From assembly GCF_036345255.1 (NCBI RefSeq), contig NZ_CP107783.1:9417001-9481000 (forward strand): 64,000 nt of DNA, read 5' to 3'. Under the pieces are notes generated by a model, which was not told the origin of the DNA, made no database searches, and saw only the letters and a program-made list of their open reading frames with translations. The position numbers and the translations under genes are program-made. Every line of letters begins with the position of its first letter. The first letter of the stretch is position 1. This document shows, in pieces, positions 17,383 through 25,663 of this stretch. Source of the stretch: Streptomyces sp. NBC_00569. Its GTDB lineage: Bacteria > Actinomycetota > Actinomycetes > Streptomycetales > Streptomycetaceae.

Positions 17383-19313
17383 TGACGTCGACATGGCAGT
17401 GGAGAAGGCGCGGCTCGGCCTGGTCGGCGGCGCTGCGCACCCCGGTGGGGGCGTGCTCCGTGGCGCTGTTGGTGGCGTTGGCCGCACTCGCCGTCCTGGG
17501 ACCGGTGCTGTGGGGCGGGCAGGCGGCCGCGGTCGACACGAACGCGATCGGCCAAGGTCCGTCCGGGGCACACCTGTTGGGTACCGACTCGCTCGGCCGG
17601 GACATCTTCTACCGCACGCTCGTGGCCACCCGGTTCTCGGTCGAACTCGCGGTGATCGCCACGGCGGTCGGCGTCACGGTCGGCCTCGTGCTGGGTACCT
17701 TGCCGTCGGTGCTGCCGCGCCGGGCCGGCAGGCTGATCACCTCCGCCGTGGACATCGCGGTGGCGTTCCCCGGGCTGCTCCTTGCGTTGTTCTTCGCGGT
17801 CGTCTTCGGCGTGGGCACCCGAGGCGCGGTCCTCGCCATCGCGTTCGCGACGGCGCCGGGCTTCGCGAGGCTGGCGCAGACACTCGCCGCGTCGGTGTCG
17901 GGGCGGGACTACGTATCGGCTGCGCGGATCGCGGGCGTCGGCCGGCTCCGGCTGCTCGTCCGGCACGTCCTGCCCAACATCGGCGAGCCGCTGCTGGTGA
18001 ACGCCACCATCAGCGCGGGCGGGGCACTGCTCGCGTTCGCCTCGCTCTCCTTCCTCGGCATCGGCGTCCAGGCACCCCGATACGACTGGGGGCGGCTCCT
18101 CGGCGAGGGACTGGACGGGATCTACGTGAACCCGGCGGCCGCGCTCGCTCCCGGCGCGGCGGTGGTGCTGGCCGGTCTTGCGTTCAACCTGGTGGGCGAG
18201 ACCGTCGCCGCGGTGATCGGCGTACGCACCCCGACCGCGCGGATCCCCGCCCGGCCGGCGCCGCCCGCCCGTCCCGCCGCGGCAGCGGAACCCGGCGTGG
18301 AACCGGTGCTGTTGGTGGAGAACCTCCAGGTGGCGTTCCCGCGTCCGGACGGGTGGACGGTCCCGGTACGCGGGGTGAGTTTCACCGTGCGGGGCGGCGA
18401 GGCGATCGGCGTGGTGGGGGAGTCCGGGTCGGGCAAGAGCCTGACCGCGCTGGCGGTTTCCCGGCTGATAGAGACGCCGGGTGTGGTGACCGCGGACCGG
18501 CTGGAATTCGCGGGGACTCCGCTCCTGACGACTCCGGAGCGGGAGTTGCGCCGGTTGCTCGGCACGTCGCTGGCGATGGTCTTCCAGGATCCGATGAGCT
18601 CGTTCAACCCGGCCCGGCGGATCGGCCGCCAGCTGGCGGAGGCGTCGGAGCAGCACCACGGCCTCAACCGGCGCGAAGCCTTCGCCAGAGCAGTGGACCG
18701 GTTGCGCGCGGTGCGCATTCCCGCCGCGGAACGACGTGCCCGGCAGTACCCGCACGAGTTCTCCGGCGGGATGCGGCAGCGCGCGATGATCGGCATGGGT
18801 CTGATGGGCGAGCCGAAGCTGATCATCGCCGATGAGCCGACGACGGCGCTGGATGTCACCGTGCAGCGCCAGGTACTGCGCCTTCTCTCGCGGACCAGAG
18901 AGAGCGAGAACGCTGCGATCCTCCTGATCAGCCACGACATCACGGTCGTCGCGCAGACCTGCGACCGGATGCTCGTCATGTACGCGGGGCGCGTCGTCGA
19001 GGACCTTCCCACCGCCGACCTCACATCCGTACCGAGACATCCCTACACCCGGGCGTTGCTGGCCGCGACGCTGGAACTGGACACCGACCGCGACGAGCCG
19101 CTGGCCGTGATCCCCGGCCGGCCGCCCGAGCCGGACCACGTGCCCGAGGGGTGCGCGTTCGCCGCCCGCTGCCCGGCGGCGACGGACCGGTGCCGGAGCC
19201 AGGACCCGGTACTGGAGCGGGTCGACTGGGCGCACCGGGTCGCCTGCTGGCATCCGAACGGCGCCGTCACGCCGGAGTCCGGCCGGGAAGCCGTCTACGG
19301 AGGTGCCGAATGA
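17382..19313 (+). CDS. Fused DppC-type permease and DppD-type ATPase
   Basis: A 643-residue fusion. Residues about 1-285 form a DppC-like permease (HLLGTDSLGRDIFYRTL, then the coupling loop GRDYVSAARIAGVGRLRLLVRHVLPN). After a short proline/alanine linker (PARPAPPARPAAAAEP), residues about 305-640 form a DppD-like ATPase: Walker A GESGSGKS, Q-loop QDPMSSFNP, signature FSGGMRQR, Walker B LIIADEP, H-loop SHD, and the cysteine-containing C-terminal domain (CAFAARCPAATDRC) common in peptide transporters. No internal stop or start signal separates the halves. Overlaps on both sides show tight coupling. Confidence 0.92.
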   Translation: MTSTWQWRRRGSAWSAALRTPVGACSVALLVALAALAVLGPVLWGGQAAAVDTNAIGQGPSGAHLLGTDSLGRDIFYRTLVATRFSVELAVIATAVGVTVGLVLGTLPSVLPRRAGRLITSAVDIAVAFPGLLLALFFAVVFGVGTRGAVLAIAFATAPGFARLAQTLAASVSGRDYVSAARIAGVGRLRLLVRHVLPNIGEPLLVNATISAGGALLAFASLSFLGIGVQAPRYDWGRLLGEGLDGIYVNPAAALAPGAAVVLAGLAFNLVGETVAAVIGVRTPTARIPARPAPPARPAAAAEPGVEPVLLVENLQVAFPRPDGWTVPVRGVSFTVRGGEAIGVVGESGSGKSLTALAVSRLIETPGVVTADRLEFAGTPLLTTPERELRRLLGTSLAMVFQDPMSSFNPARRIGRQLAEASEQHHGLNRREAFARAVDRLRAVRIPAAERRARQYPHEFSGGMRQRAMIGMGLMGEPKLIIADEPTTALDVTVQRQVLRLLSRTRESENAAILLISHDITVVAQTCDRMLVMYAGRVVEDLPTADLTSVPRHPYTRALLAATLELDTDRDEPLAVIPGRPPEPDHVPEGCAFAARCPAATDRCRSQDPVLERVDWAHRVACWHPNGAVTPESGREAVYGGAE

Positions 19314-20308
19314 GCGCGCTGGTGTTCGACGACGTGAGCGTGCGCTACGGCGCCCGGCGCGGCGGCCTGACCGCCGTGGACCAGGTCAGCCTGACCGTGC
19401 CCAAGGGACAGGTGGTCGGGCTGGTCGGGGAGTCGGGATCGGGCAAGTCGACCCTGGCACGGGCCGCGGTGGGCCTTGCACCGGTGAGCGCGGGCCGCGT
19501 CCTGCTCGGCGGCGTGGACGTGAAGAGCCTGCCACGAAGACGGCCGCTGCAGATGGTGTTCCAGGACCCGTACTCCTCGCTGGATCCGCGGATGAGCATC
19601 GGTGAGTCGATCACCGAGGCCCTGCCGCGCGGTGCCCGCGAGGGCGGCGCGGGCCGGCGGGCCGAGGTGGCGAGACTGCTCGAACTGGTCAACCTCGACC
19701 CGGACCGGGCGGGGATGCTGCCGAAGCACCTGTCGGGCGGGCAGCGGCAACGTGTCGCGCTCGCCCGCGCGTTGGCCGGGCAGCCGCAGGTACTGATCGC
19801 CGACGAGATCACGTCCGCGCTCGACGTGTCGGTGCAGGGCGCCGTACTTAATCTGGTCCGCACACTGCAGCGACGACTGGACCTGTCGATGCTGTTCATC
19901 TCGCACAACCTGGCCGTGGTGCGCTACCTCAGCGACGTGATCGCCGTCATGTACCTCGGCCGCATCGTGGAGACGGGCCCCGCCGCGCAAGTCCTCGACG
20001 ACCCGCAACACCCCTACACGCGCGACCTGCTCGCCGCGGCCCCGTCCGCCCGCACCGGCCTGTTCGACGGCCCCGGTGACGGCGACGGCATCGGCGACAC
20101 GGACCCGCCGGACCCACACCACCCGCCCACCGGCTGCCGCTACCACCCCCGCTGCCCGATCGGCCCGCTCACGCACACCGAGCGCACCGTCTGCCTCAGC
20201 TCCGACCCGGCCGACGCCGCGGCGACCCGCCGGCACCGAGCGGCCTGCCACTTCTCCCCGAGCGTCAGCGAACAGCCCGCAATCCCACGAGGAGGCCTCC
20301 TGCGATGA
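19310..20308 (+). CDS. Peptide ABC transporter ATPase (DppF type)
   Basis: A 332-residue ATPase: Walker A GESGSGKST, Q-loop QDPYSSLDPRM, signature LSGGQRQR, Walker B LIADEITSALD (the usual ADEPTSALD has Pro replaced by Ile), SHN in place of the usual SHD, and a C-terminal oligopeptide domain with CRYHPRCP. It is the second ATPase of the peptide importer. ATG 19310 overlaps the fusion stop, and its own stop overlaps the next ATG. Confidence 0.92.
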   Translation: MSALVFDDVSVRYGARRGGLTAVDQVSLTVPKGQVVGLVGESGSGKSTLARAAVGLAPVSAGRVLLGGVDVKSLPRRRPLQMVFQDPYSSLDPRMSIGESITEALPRGAREGGAGRRAEVARLLELVNLDPDRAGMLPKHLSGGQRQRVALARALAGQPQVLIADEITSALDVSVQGAVLNLVRTLQRRLDLSMLFISHNLAVVRYLSDVIAVMYLGRIVETGPAAQVLDDPQHPYTRDLLAAAPSARTGLFDGPGDGDGIGDTDPPDPHHPPTGCRYHPRCPIGPLTHTERTVCLSSDPADAAATRRHRAACHFSPSVSEQPAIPRGGLLR

Positions 20309-23300
20309 CCCGACGCCTTGGCATTGAAGACCTGTACGAGGTGACAGTCCCCGAGCAGCCGAGTGTTTCGCCGGACGGCAGCCGGATCGTGTACGTGCTG
20401 CGCGCCGCCGACCGTGACGGCGACCGGGACGTGCGAGCGCTCTGGCAGGTCGCCGCCGCGGGCGGCGAGGCGCGGCAGCTCACCCGGGGCACTGCCGACG
20501 CGGCACCGGCGTGGTCGCCGGACGGCACACGCATCGCGTTCCTGCGCGCCGGGGACTCGGCCCCGCAACTGTGGTTCCTGCCCGCCGCCGGAGGGGAGGC
20601 CGAGCAAGCGACACAACTCCCGCTGGGCGCCGGCGCGCCGGTCTGGAGCCCGGACGGCAGCAAGATCGCCTTCGCGGCGCCGGTCGACGTCGCCGCGGCG
20701 GACGGCGAGGACGCCACCGCACGCGCACGCCGGGCGAATGCCCCGGTCGTGGCGGACCGGCTGGACTTCAAGGCCGACGGCATGGGTCTCGTACGGACCC
20801 TGCGCAGGCACGTGCACGTCCTCGACGTAGGCACACGGGAGATCCGGCAGGTCACATCGGGGGACTGGAACGCGGGCGATCCCGCCTGGTCGCCCGATGG
20901 CACCCGGCTGGCGTTCCCCGGCGCCCGGGAGCCCGACGCCGACCTCACGCTGCGGTCCGCCGCCTACGTCCTCGACCTGAGCGAGTGCGCCGCCGAGCCG
21001 CAGTCGACGGGCTCCGGCGACGGCACGGCAGCCACGGTCACCTGGACCCCCGACGGTCGGGCGCTGCTGGTCGTCGGGCGGGGAGACACCGAGATCGGGC
21101 ACACCAGACTGCTGCTGGTGCCGCTGGACGGCGGCGACACCATCGACCTGACGGCTGCCCTCGACCGGAACGTGATGCCGGGCGGCCCCGGCTATCCCGG
21201 CGCGGCGCCACGCCCGACAGCGGACGGCCGCGTGCTGTTCTGCGTGCGGGAGCGCGGCTGCACCCACCTCTACTCGGTCGGCCTCGACGGCGGCGCGCCG
21301 CGACCAGTCGTCGGGGGCGCGGGGAACACCGTCGGCGACCTGGCCGTCGCGGGCGACACCGTGGCGATCCTCCTCGCCACGCCGTCCTCGTTCGGCGAGA
21401 TCGCGACGGTCGGCCTCGCCGACGGGACGGTCGAGGCGCGCACACACCACGGCGAGAGCGTCGCCGACGTCGAGCTGTTCGCCCGTGAGGAGCGGGAGTT
21501 CACGATCTCCGACGGCACCGTGGTCCATGGCTGGCTGATGCGCGACCCGGCCCGCACCGGCCCCTCGCCTCTGCTGCTGGACATCCACGGCGGCCCGCAC
21601 AACGCCTGGAGCGGCACAGCCGACGCCACCCACCTCTACCACCAGGTGCTGGCCGCGCGCGGCTGGGCGGTGCTGCTGCTCAACCCACGCGGCAGCGACG
21701 GCTACGGCGAAAAGTTCCTCACCGCGGCGCTCGGCGCATGGGGGCAGGCGGACGCGCCGGACTTCCTCGAACCACTGGACCACCTCGTCGCCGAGGGCGT
21801 CGCCGACGCCGACCGGCTGGCCGTGTCCGGTTACAGCTACGGCGGCTTCATGACCTGCTACCTGACGAGCCGCGACAACCGGTTCGCGGCTGCGGTCGCG
21901 GGTGGGGTCGTCAGCGATCTGACCAGCATGGCCGGCACCTCGGACGCCGGCCACCACATGGGCGTGCGCGAACTGGGCGGCACCCCCTGGGCGGAGGAAC
22001 GGGCGTACACGCAGCAGTCGCCACTCACCCACGTCGACCAGGTCCAGGTACCGACGCTCATCGTGCAGGGCGCCGACGACGTGCGCTGTCCCGTGGGTCA
22101 GGCGGAACAGTGGTTCACCGCGCTGCGTGAGCGGGGCGTCCCGGCCCGGCTGGTGCTGTACCCCGGCAGCTCGCACCTGTTCATCCTCGACGGCAGGCCC
22201 TCGCACCGGGCGGACTTCAACCGACGCGTCGTCGACTGGGTGGAGCGGCACGCAAGGCCCAAGGGGAGCGCGGTGCGGGTGCCGATCGACGCCGCCCACT
22301 GGCAGCGCCGGCTGAGCGAACTGGCGCGCGCACATCGCGTACCCGGAGCAGCGCTCGGCGTCCTGCGCGTCGGACCCGACGGCGCCGACGAGCTGGTGCA
22401 GGCGAGCCACGGTGTCCTGAGCACGAACACCGGCGTCGACGTCACCGACGACTCGCTGTTCCAGATCGGCTCGATCACCAAGGTGTGGACGACGACCGTC
22501 GTGATGCAACTGGTCGACGAGGGGCTGCTCGACCTCGACGCGCCGATAGTGGACGTCCTGCCCGAGCTGCGACTGGCCGATCCGCAGGTGGCGAGGCAGG
22601 TGACCATGCGCCATCTGCTGACCCACACCAGCGGCATCGACGGCGACGTGTTCACCGACACCGGCCGTGGCGACGACTGCCTGGAGCGCTACGTCGACCA
22701 GCTCGCGGGCGTCGCACAGAACCACCCGCTCGCGGCGACCTTCTCCTACTGCAACTCGGGATTCGTCCTCGCCGGCCGGGTCATCGAGAAACTGACCGGC
22801 AAGACCTGGGACCTCGCGATGCGCGAGCGGCTGTTCACCCCCCTCGGCCTGAGCCACACGATCACGCTGCCGGAGGAAGCGCTGCTGTTCCGCGCGGCGG
22901 TCGGCCATCTCTCGCCCGGCGGCGGCGAGCCGACGTCCGCACCGGTCTGGGGGCTGCCGCGCTCGGTCGGTCCCGCCGGTCTGGTCGGCGCGGCGACCGC
23001 GGACGTCCTGGCGTTCGCCCGGCTGCACCTGACCGGCGGGCTGGCACCCAACGGCGAGCGCCTGCTCGCGCGGGCGTCGGTGCACGCGATGGCCGACAGG
23101 CAGACGAACCTGCCCGATCCGCACAGCATCGGCGACTCCTGGGGCCTGGGCTGGATACGTTTCGACTGGGACGGGCACCAGGTCATCGGCCACGACGGCG
23201 GCACGATCGGCCAGGCGGCGTTCCTGAGGCTGCTCCCCGAGCAAGGACTCGCGGTGGTGCTGCTCACCAACGGCGGCAGTCCACGCGACCTGTACGAGGG

Positions 23301-23661
23301 GCTGTACCGGGAGATCTTCGCGGAGCTGGCCGGGGTGGCCATGTCGCGTCCGCTCGAACCGGCCGCCGAACCTCCCGCCGTGGACGCGCGGCGGCACGCC
23401 GGTGTGTACGAGCGGGCCGGGGTGCGCGCCGAGGTTCTGCCGACCGGGGACGGGCTGCGCCTGCGCCAGACCCTCACCGGTCCCCTGGCCGAACTCGCGC
23501 CGGATCCGACGCAGGAGTACGACCTGGTACCGGTCTCCGACGACCTGTTCGCGTTCCTCGCCCCGGAATCACGGACCTGGACCCCGGTCACGTTCTACAC
23601 GCTGCCCACGGGCGAGCCGTACGTGCACTACGGGGTGCGGGCGGCCCCGAAGGTGGCCTGA
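20305..23661 (+). CDS. S9 peptidase fused to a class C beta-lactamase/D-peptidase domain
   Basis: A 1118-residue two-enzyme protein. Residues about 1-390 form a TolB/WD40-like propeller (four xPxWSPDGTRIAF-type repeats). About 400-650 is a prolyl oligopeptidase catalytic domain: Ser511 in GYSYGGF, Asp592 in GADDVRCP and His624 in SSHLF. About 655-1118 is a class C beta-lactamase-like domain: SITK (S723, K726), YCN (Y815, N817), HDGG (H963). Both active sites look complete. No signal peptide is present. ATG 20305 follows GAGGAGG and overlaps the DppF stop, so incoming peptides and this enzyme are made together. It probably trims peptides by two different serine chemistries. Confidence 0.92.
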   Translation: MTRRLGIEDLYEVTVPEQPSVSPDGSRIVYVLRAADRDGDRDVRALWQVAAAGGEARQLTRGTADAAPAWSPDGTRIAFLRAGDSAPQLWFLPAAGGEAEQATQLPLGAGAPVWSPDGSKIAFAAPVDVAAADGEDATARARRANAPVVADRLDFKADGMGLVRTLRRHVHVLDVGTREIRQVTSGDWNAGDPAWSPDGTRLAFPGAREPDADLTLRSAAYVLDLSECAAEPQSTGSGDGTAATVTWTPDGRALLVVGRGDTEIGHTRLLLVPLDGGDTIDLTAALDRNVMPGGPGYPGAAPRPTADGRVLFCVRERGCTHLYSVGLDGGAPRPVVGGAGNTVGDLAVAGDTVAILLATPSSFGEIATVGLADGTVEARTHHGESVADVELFAREEREFTISDGTVVHGWLMRDPARTGPSPLLLDIHGGPHNAWSGTADATHLYHQVLAARGWAVLLLNPRGSDGYGEKFLTAALGAWGQADAPDFLEPLDHLVAEGVADADRLAVSGYSYGGFMTCYLTSRDNRFAAAVAGGVVSDLTSMAGTSDAGHHMGVRELGGTPWAEERAYTQQSPLTHVDQVQVPTLIVQGADDVRCPVGQAEQWFTALRERGVPARLVLYPGSSHLFILDGRPSHRADFNRRVVDWVERHARPKGSAVRVPIDAAHWQRRLSELARAHRVPGAALGVLRVGPDGADELVQASHGVLSTNTGVDVTDDSLFQIGSITKVWTTTVVMQLVDEGLLDLDAPIVDVLPELRLADPQVARQVTMRHLLTHTSGIDGDVFTDTGRGDDCLERYVDQLAGVAQNHPLAATFSYCNSGFVLAGRVIEKLTGKTWDLAMRERLFTPLGLSHTITLPEEALLFRAAVGHLSPGGGEPTSAPVWGLPRSVGPAGLVGAATADVLAFARLHLTGGLAPNGERLLARASVHAMADRQTNLPDPHSIGDSWGLGWIRFDWDGHQVIGHDGGTIGQAAFLRLLPEQGLAVVLLTNGGSPRDLYEGLYREIFAELAGVAMSRPLEPAAEPPAVDARRHAGVYERAGVRAEVLPTGDGLRLRQTLTGPLAELAPDPTQEYDLVPVSDDLFAFLAPESRTWTPVTFYTLPTGEPYVHYGVRAAPKVA

Positions 23662-23697
23662 CCGTTCACGGCCGGTGTCTGCGGCTGCGATGTGGAA

Positions 23698-23741
23698 GGG
23701 CCCGCTCGACCAGCCGTCCTGTCGGCTGGTCGAGCGGGCCC
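23698..23741. terminator. Bidirectional terminator between converging genes
   Basis: A perfect 19-bp stem, 23698-23716 pairing with 23723-23741, with a 6-base loop. It lies between the end of the peptidase fusion (+) and the end of the second PucR gene (-), so it can stop transcripts from both directions. There is no U-tract, as is common in Streptomyces. Confidence 0.9.
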
Positions 23742-23768
23742 GCGCGGACGCCCTGGGAGGAGGTGAAC

Positions 23769-25418
23769 TCATGGAGAGTCCGCTCGCATGACGCGGAGTT
23801 CGAGCATCGCGGCGAAGCGTTTCCCGGGGTCGTTCAGGTCCGTCCCGGCGATCTCCGCGGCCCGCCGCAGCCGGTATCGGAAGGTGTTCGGATGCACGTC
23901 GAGCGAGGCGGAGGCGCCCAGAACATTTCCGAGACTGTCCAGCCAGGCGGTCAGAGTCTCGACCAGGGCGGTGCCATTCTCTCGGTCGTAGGTGCGCAGA
24001 CGCTCGGTCGGTCCGTCGAGAAGGCCGCCCTCGCTGCGCAGCAGATCGCCGATGTCCAACAGCAGTGCGTCGACCTGGACTTCGGCGTACCGGGCGATAC
24101 GTCGCCCGGGACGTTGGCGGAGCACTCGCAGCGTCCGGTCAGCGTCGTGCCGGGATCGGGCCAGGTCAGCGGGGCCGGACGAATCGACGGCGCGACCGAT
24201 GCCGAGAACCACACCGGTCAGCCCGTCAGAGGCCCGCTGCAGGAAGTCCCGCGCAGCCGACTGCGCCTTCTCGGGCAGATCGTCGGCGTCGGCGCCCTGT
24301 GCGGGACTCGGGACGATCGCGTAGCACACGTCTCCGACCAGAGCCGCCACGGATCCCGGGGTCACGACCGAGAGATGGAACGAGAGCGCGTCGGCAGTCC
24401 GCTCCAACAGTTGGCGGCTCGTCGGTGCGCCCGCAGCGGAGGCGGTGGTCATCTCGGAAACGGCCATGGCCATCACGGTGACCGGTCGGCCCGCCAACCG
24501 GAGGCGCTCGATCGCCTCCGGCGCTGCGGGACCTTCGCCGAGAGCGGTCGCGATGAGATCCGCGCGAACCTGCCGGTCCACATCGACACCCACCCGATGA
24601 CGAAGCAGATGAAGCGCCACGACTTTCGCCGCGTCAACGAGCATTTGCTCTTTCTCGGAATTGAGAGGGCTCGGCACCGCCACCCAGATCGAACCCAGCA
24701 CCTGATCTCCGGCACGCACGGCCATCGCCACGCGTGGCAGCCCCGCCACTCCTTCGATGAGCGGCGTATCGACAAATATCGGCTTCTCGCTGGCGTAAAG
24801 GCGTGTGAACACCCCGGCACGCTCCTGGGCATGCCGAGCATGCTGGGGCACGACGCGACCCAGGACCGTCTGGATGCGGGTCTGATCGGCTTCGTCCTGG
24901 CGGCCCGAGAACGCCAGCACCTGCGAGTCCCGGTCCTCGATGGTGATCGGTGCGTCGAGAAGCGCACCGATGGCGTTGGCCAGGGCGAACGAATCCCCCG
25001 CGGGAAACCCCGCGAGCAGTTCCTCGCCGGCCCCGCCGATCACGCTGCTGGACAGCAACGACCTCAGGAGCACCACGAGTTGTGCCCAGCTCGCCCCGCG
25101 CGTCAGGGCGAGCAGGACGACCCCGCTGTTCTCGACAGCGGTGCGGGCTCCTCCATCGAGGGCCAGCGGTCCCCGCAGGACCACTGCCGCGGCCCCGCCC
25201 GCGACAGCTCGCTCGAGCAGCGCCGGAATGTCTCCCGCATCGGCGCCGGCGCACAGCAGCACGGCCCCGGGCCGGAGCGGTTCGTCCCCGTGGCGCTCAT
25301 CGATGACGACGTCGGTGACGACGACCGCCGGATCGATGCGTCCCGCCACTTCCTCCAGCAACGTGCCGCCCAGGTGACTCAGGATGCTGTCGAGCCGGGC
25401 TCCATGGCCATTCATCAT
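23769..25418 (-). CDS. PucR-family transcriptional regulator, paralogue of the one at 8325
   Basis: A 549-residue PucR regulator with the same layout as the 551-residue protein at 8325-9980, and a C-terminal helix-turn-helix (LDVHPNTFRYRLRRAAEIAGTDL). It starts with two methionines (25418 and 25415). It is divergent from the D-serine dehydratase-like gene at 25664 and likely controls it across the 245-bp gap. With its paralogue it brackets the transporter and peptidase block, which suggests two related effectors, for example a D-amino acid and a peptide. Confidence 0.9.
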   Translation of the reverse strand: MMNGHGARLDSILSHLGGTLLEEVAGRIDPAVVVTDVVIDERHGDEPLRPGAVLLCAGADAGDIPALLERAVAGGAAAVVLRGPLALDGGARTAVENSGVVLLALTRGASWAQLVVLLRSLLSSSVIGGAGEELLAGFPAGDSFALANAIGALLDAPITIEDRDSQVLAFSGRQDEADQTRIQTVLGRVVPQHARHAQERAGVFTRLYASEKPIFVDTPLIEGVAGLPRVAMAVRAGDQVLGSIWVAVPSPLNSEKEQMLVDAAKVVALHLLRHRVGVDVDRQVRADLIATALGEGPAAPEAIERLRLAGRPVTVMAMAVSEMTTASAAGAPTSRQLLERTADALSFHLSVVTPGSVAALVGDVCYAIVPSPAQGADADDLPEKAQSAARDFLQRASDGLTGVVLGIGRAVDSSGPADLARSRHDADRTLRVLRQRPGRRIARYAEVQVDALLLDIGDLLRSEGGLLDGPTERLRTYDRENGTALVETLTAWLDSLGNVLGASASLDVHPNTFRYRLRRAAEIAGTDLNDPGKRFAAMLELRVMRADSP

Positions 25419-25663
25419 CGCAACCGTTCAGCTAGGTCGGTGAGCGGGAAGAGCGGGCATTCGACGAACCCCTCCCTCAGCCTATCCCGCATCGGTTCGC
25501 ACTTCTGAACAAAGTCAGCGGGTGAAACTGGTACGGAATGACGATGCATTTCCCGATGGCGTTCATGAGAATTGCCGTCGGAGTTTCGATGTGACCGAAC
25601 CCCGGCGGTATTCGCCGAGGCCCGGACGCACGCGGGACAGTGCATTGATCTCAAGGAATCCTC

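Noticed and set aside
20140..23397. Very long open frame (over 1000 codons) on the minus strand
   Set aside because: It is the antisense of the S9/beta-lactamase fusion. It lacks any family motif and exists because GC-rich third positions remove stop codons on the opposite strand.
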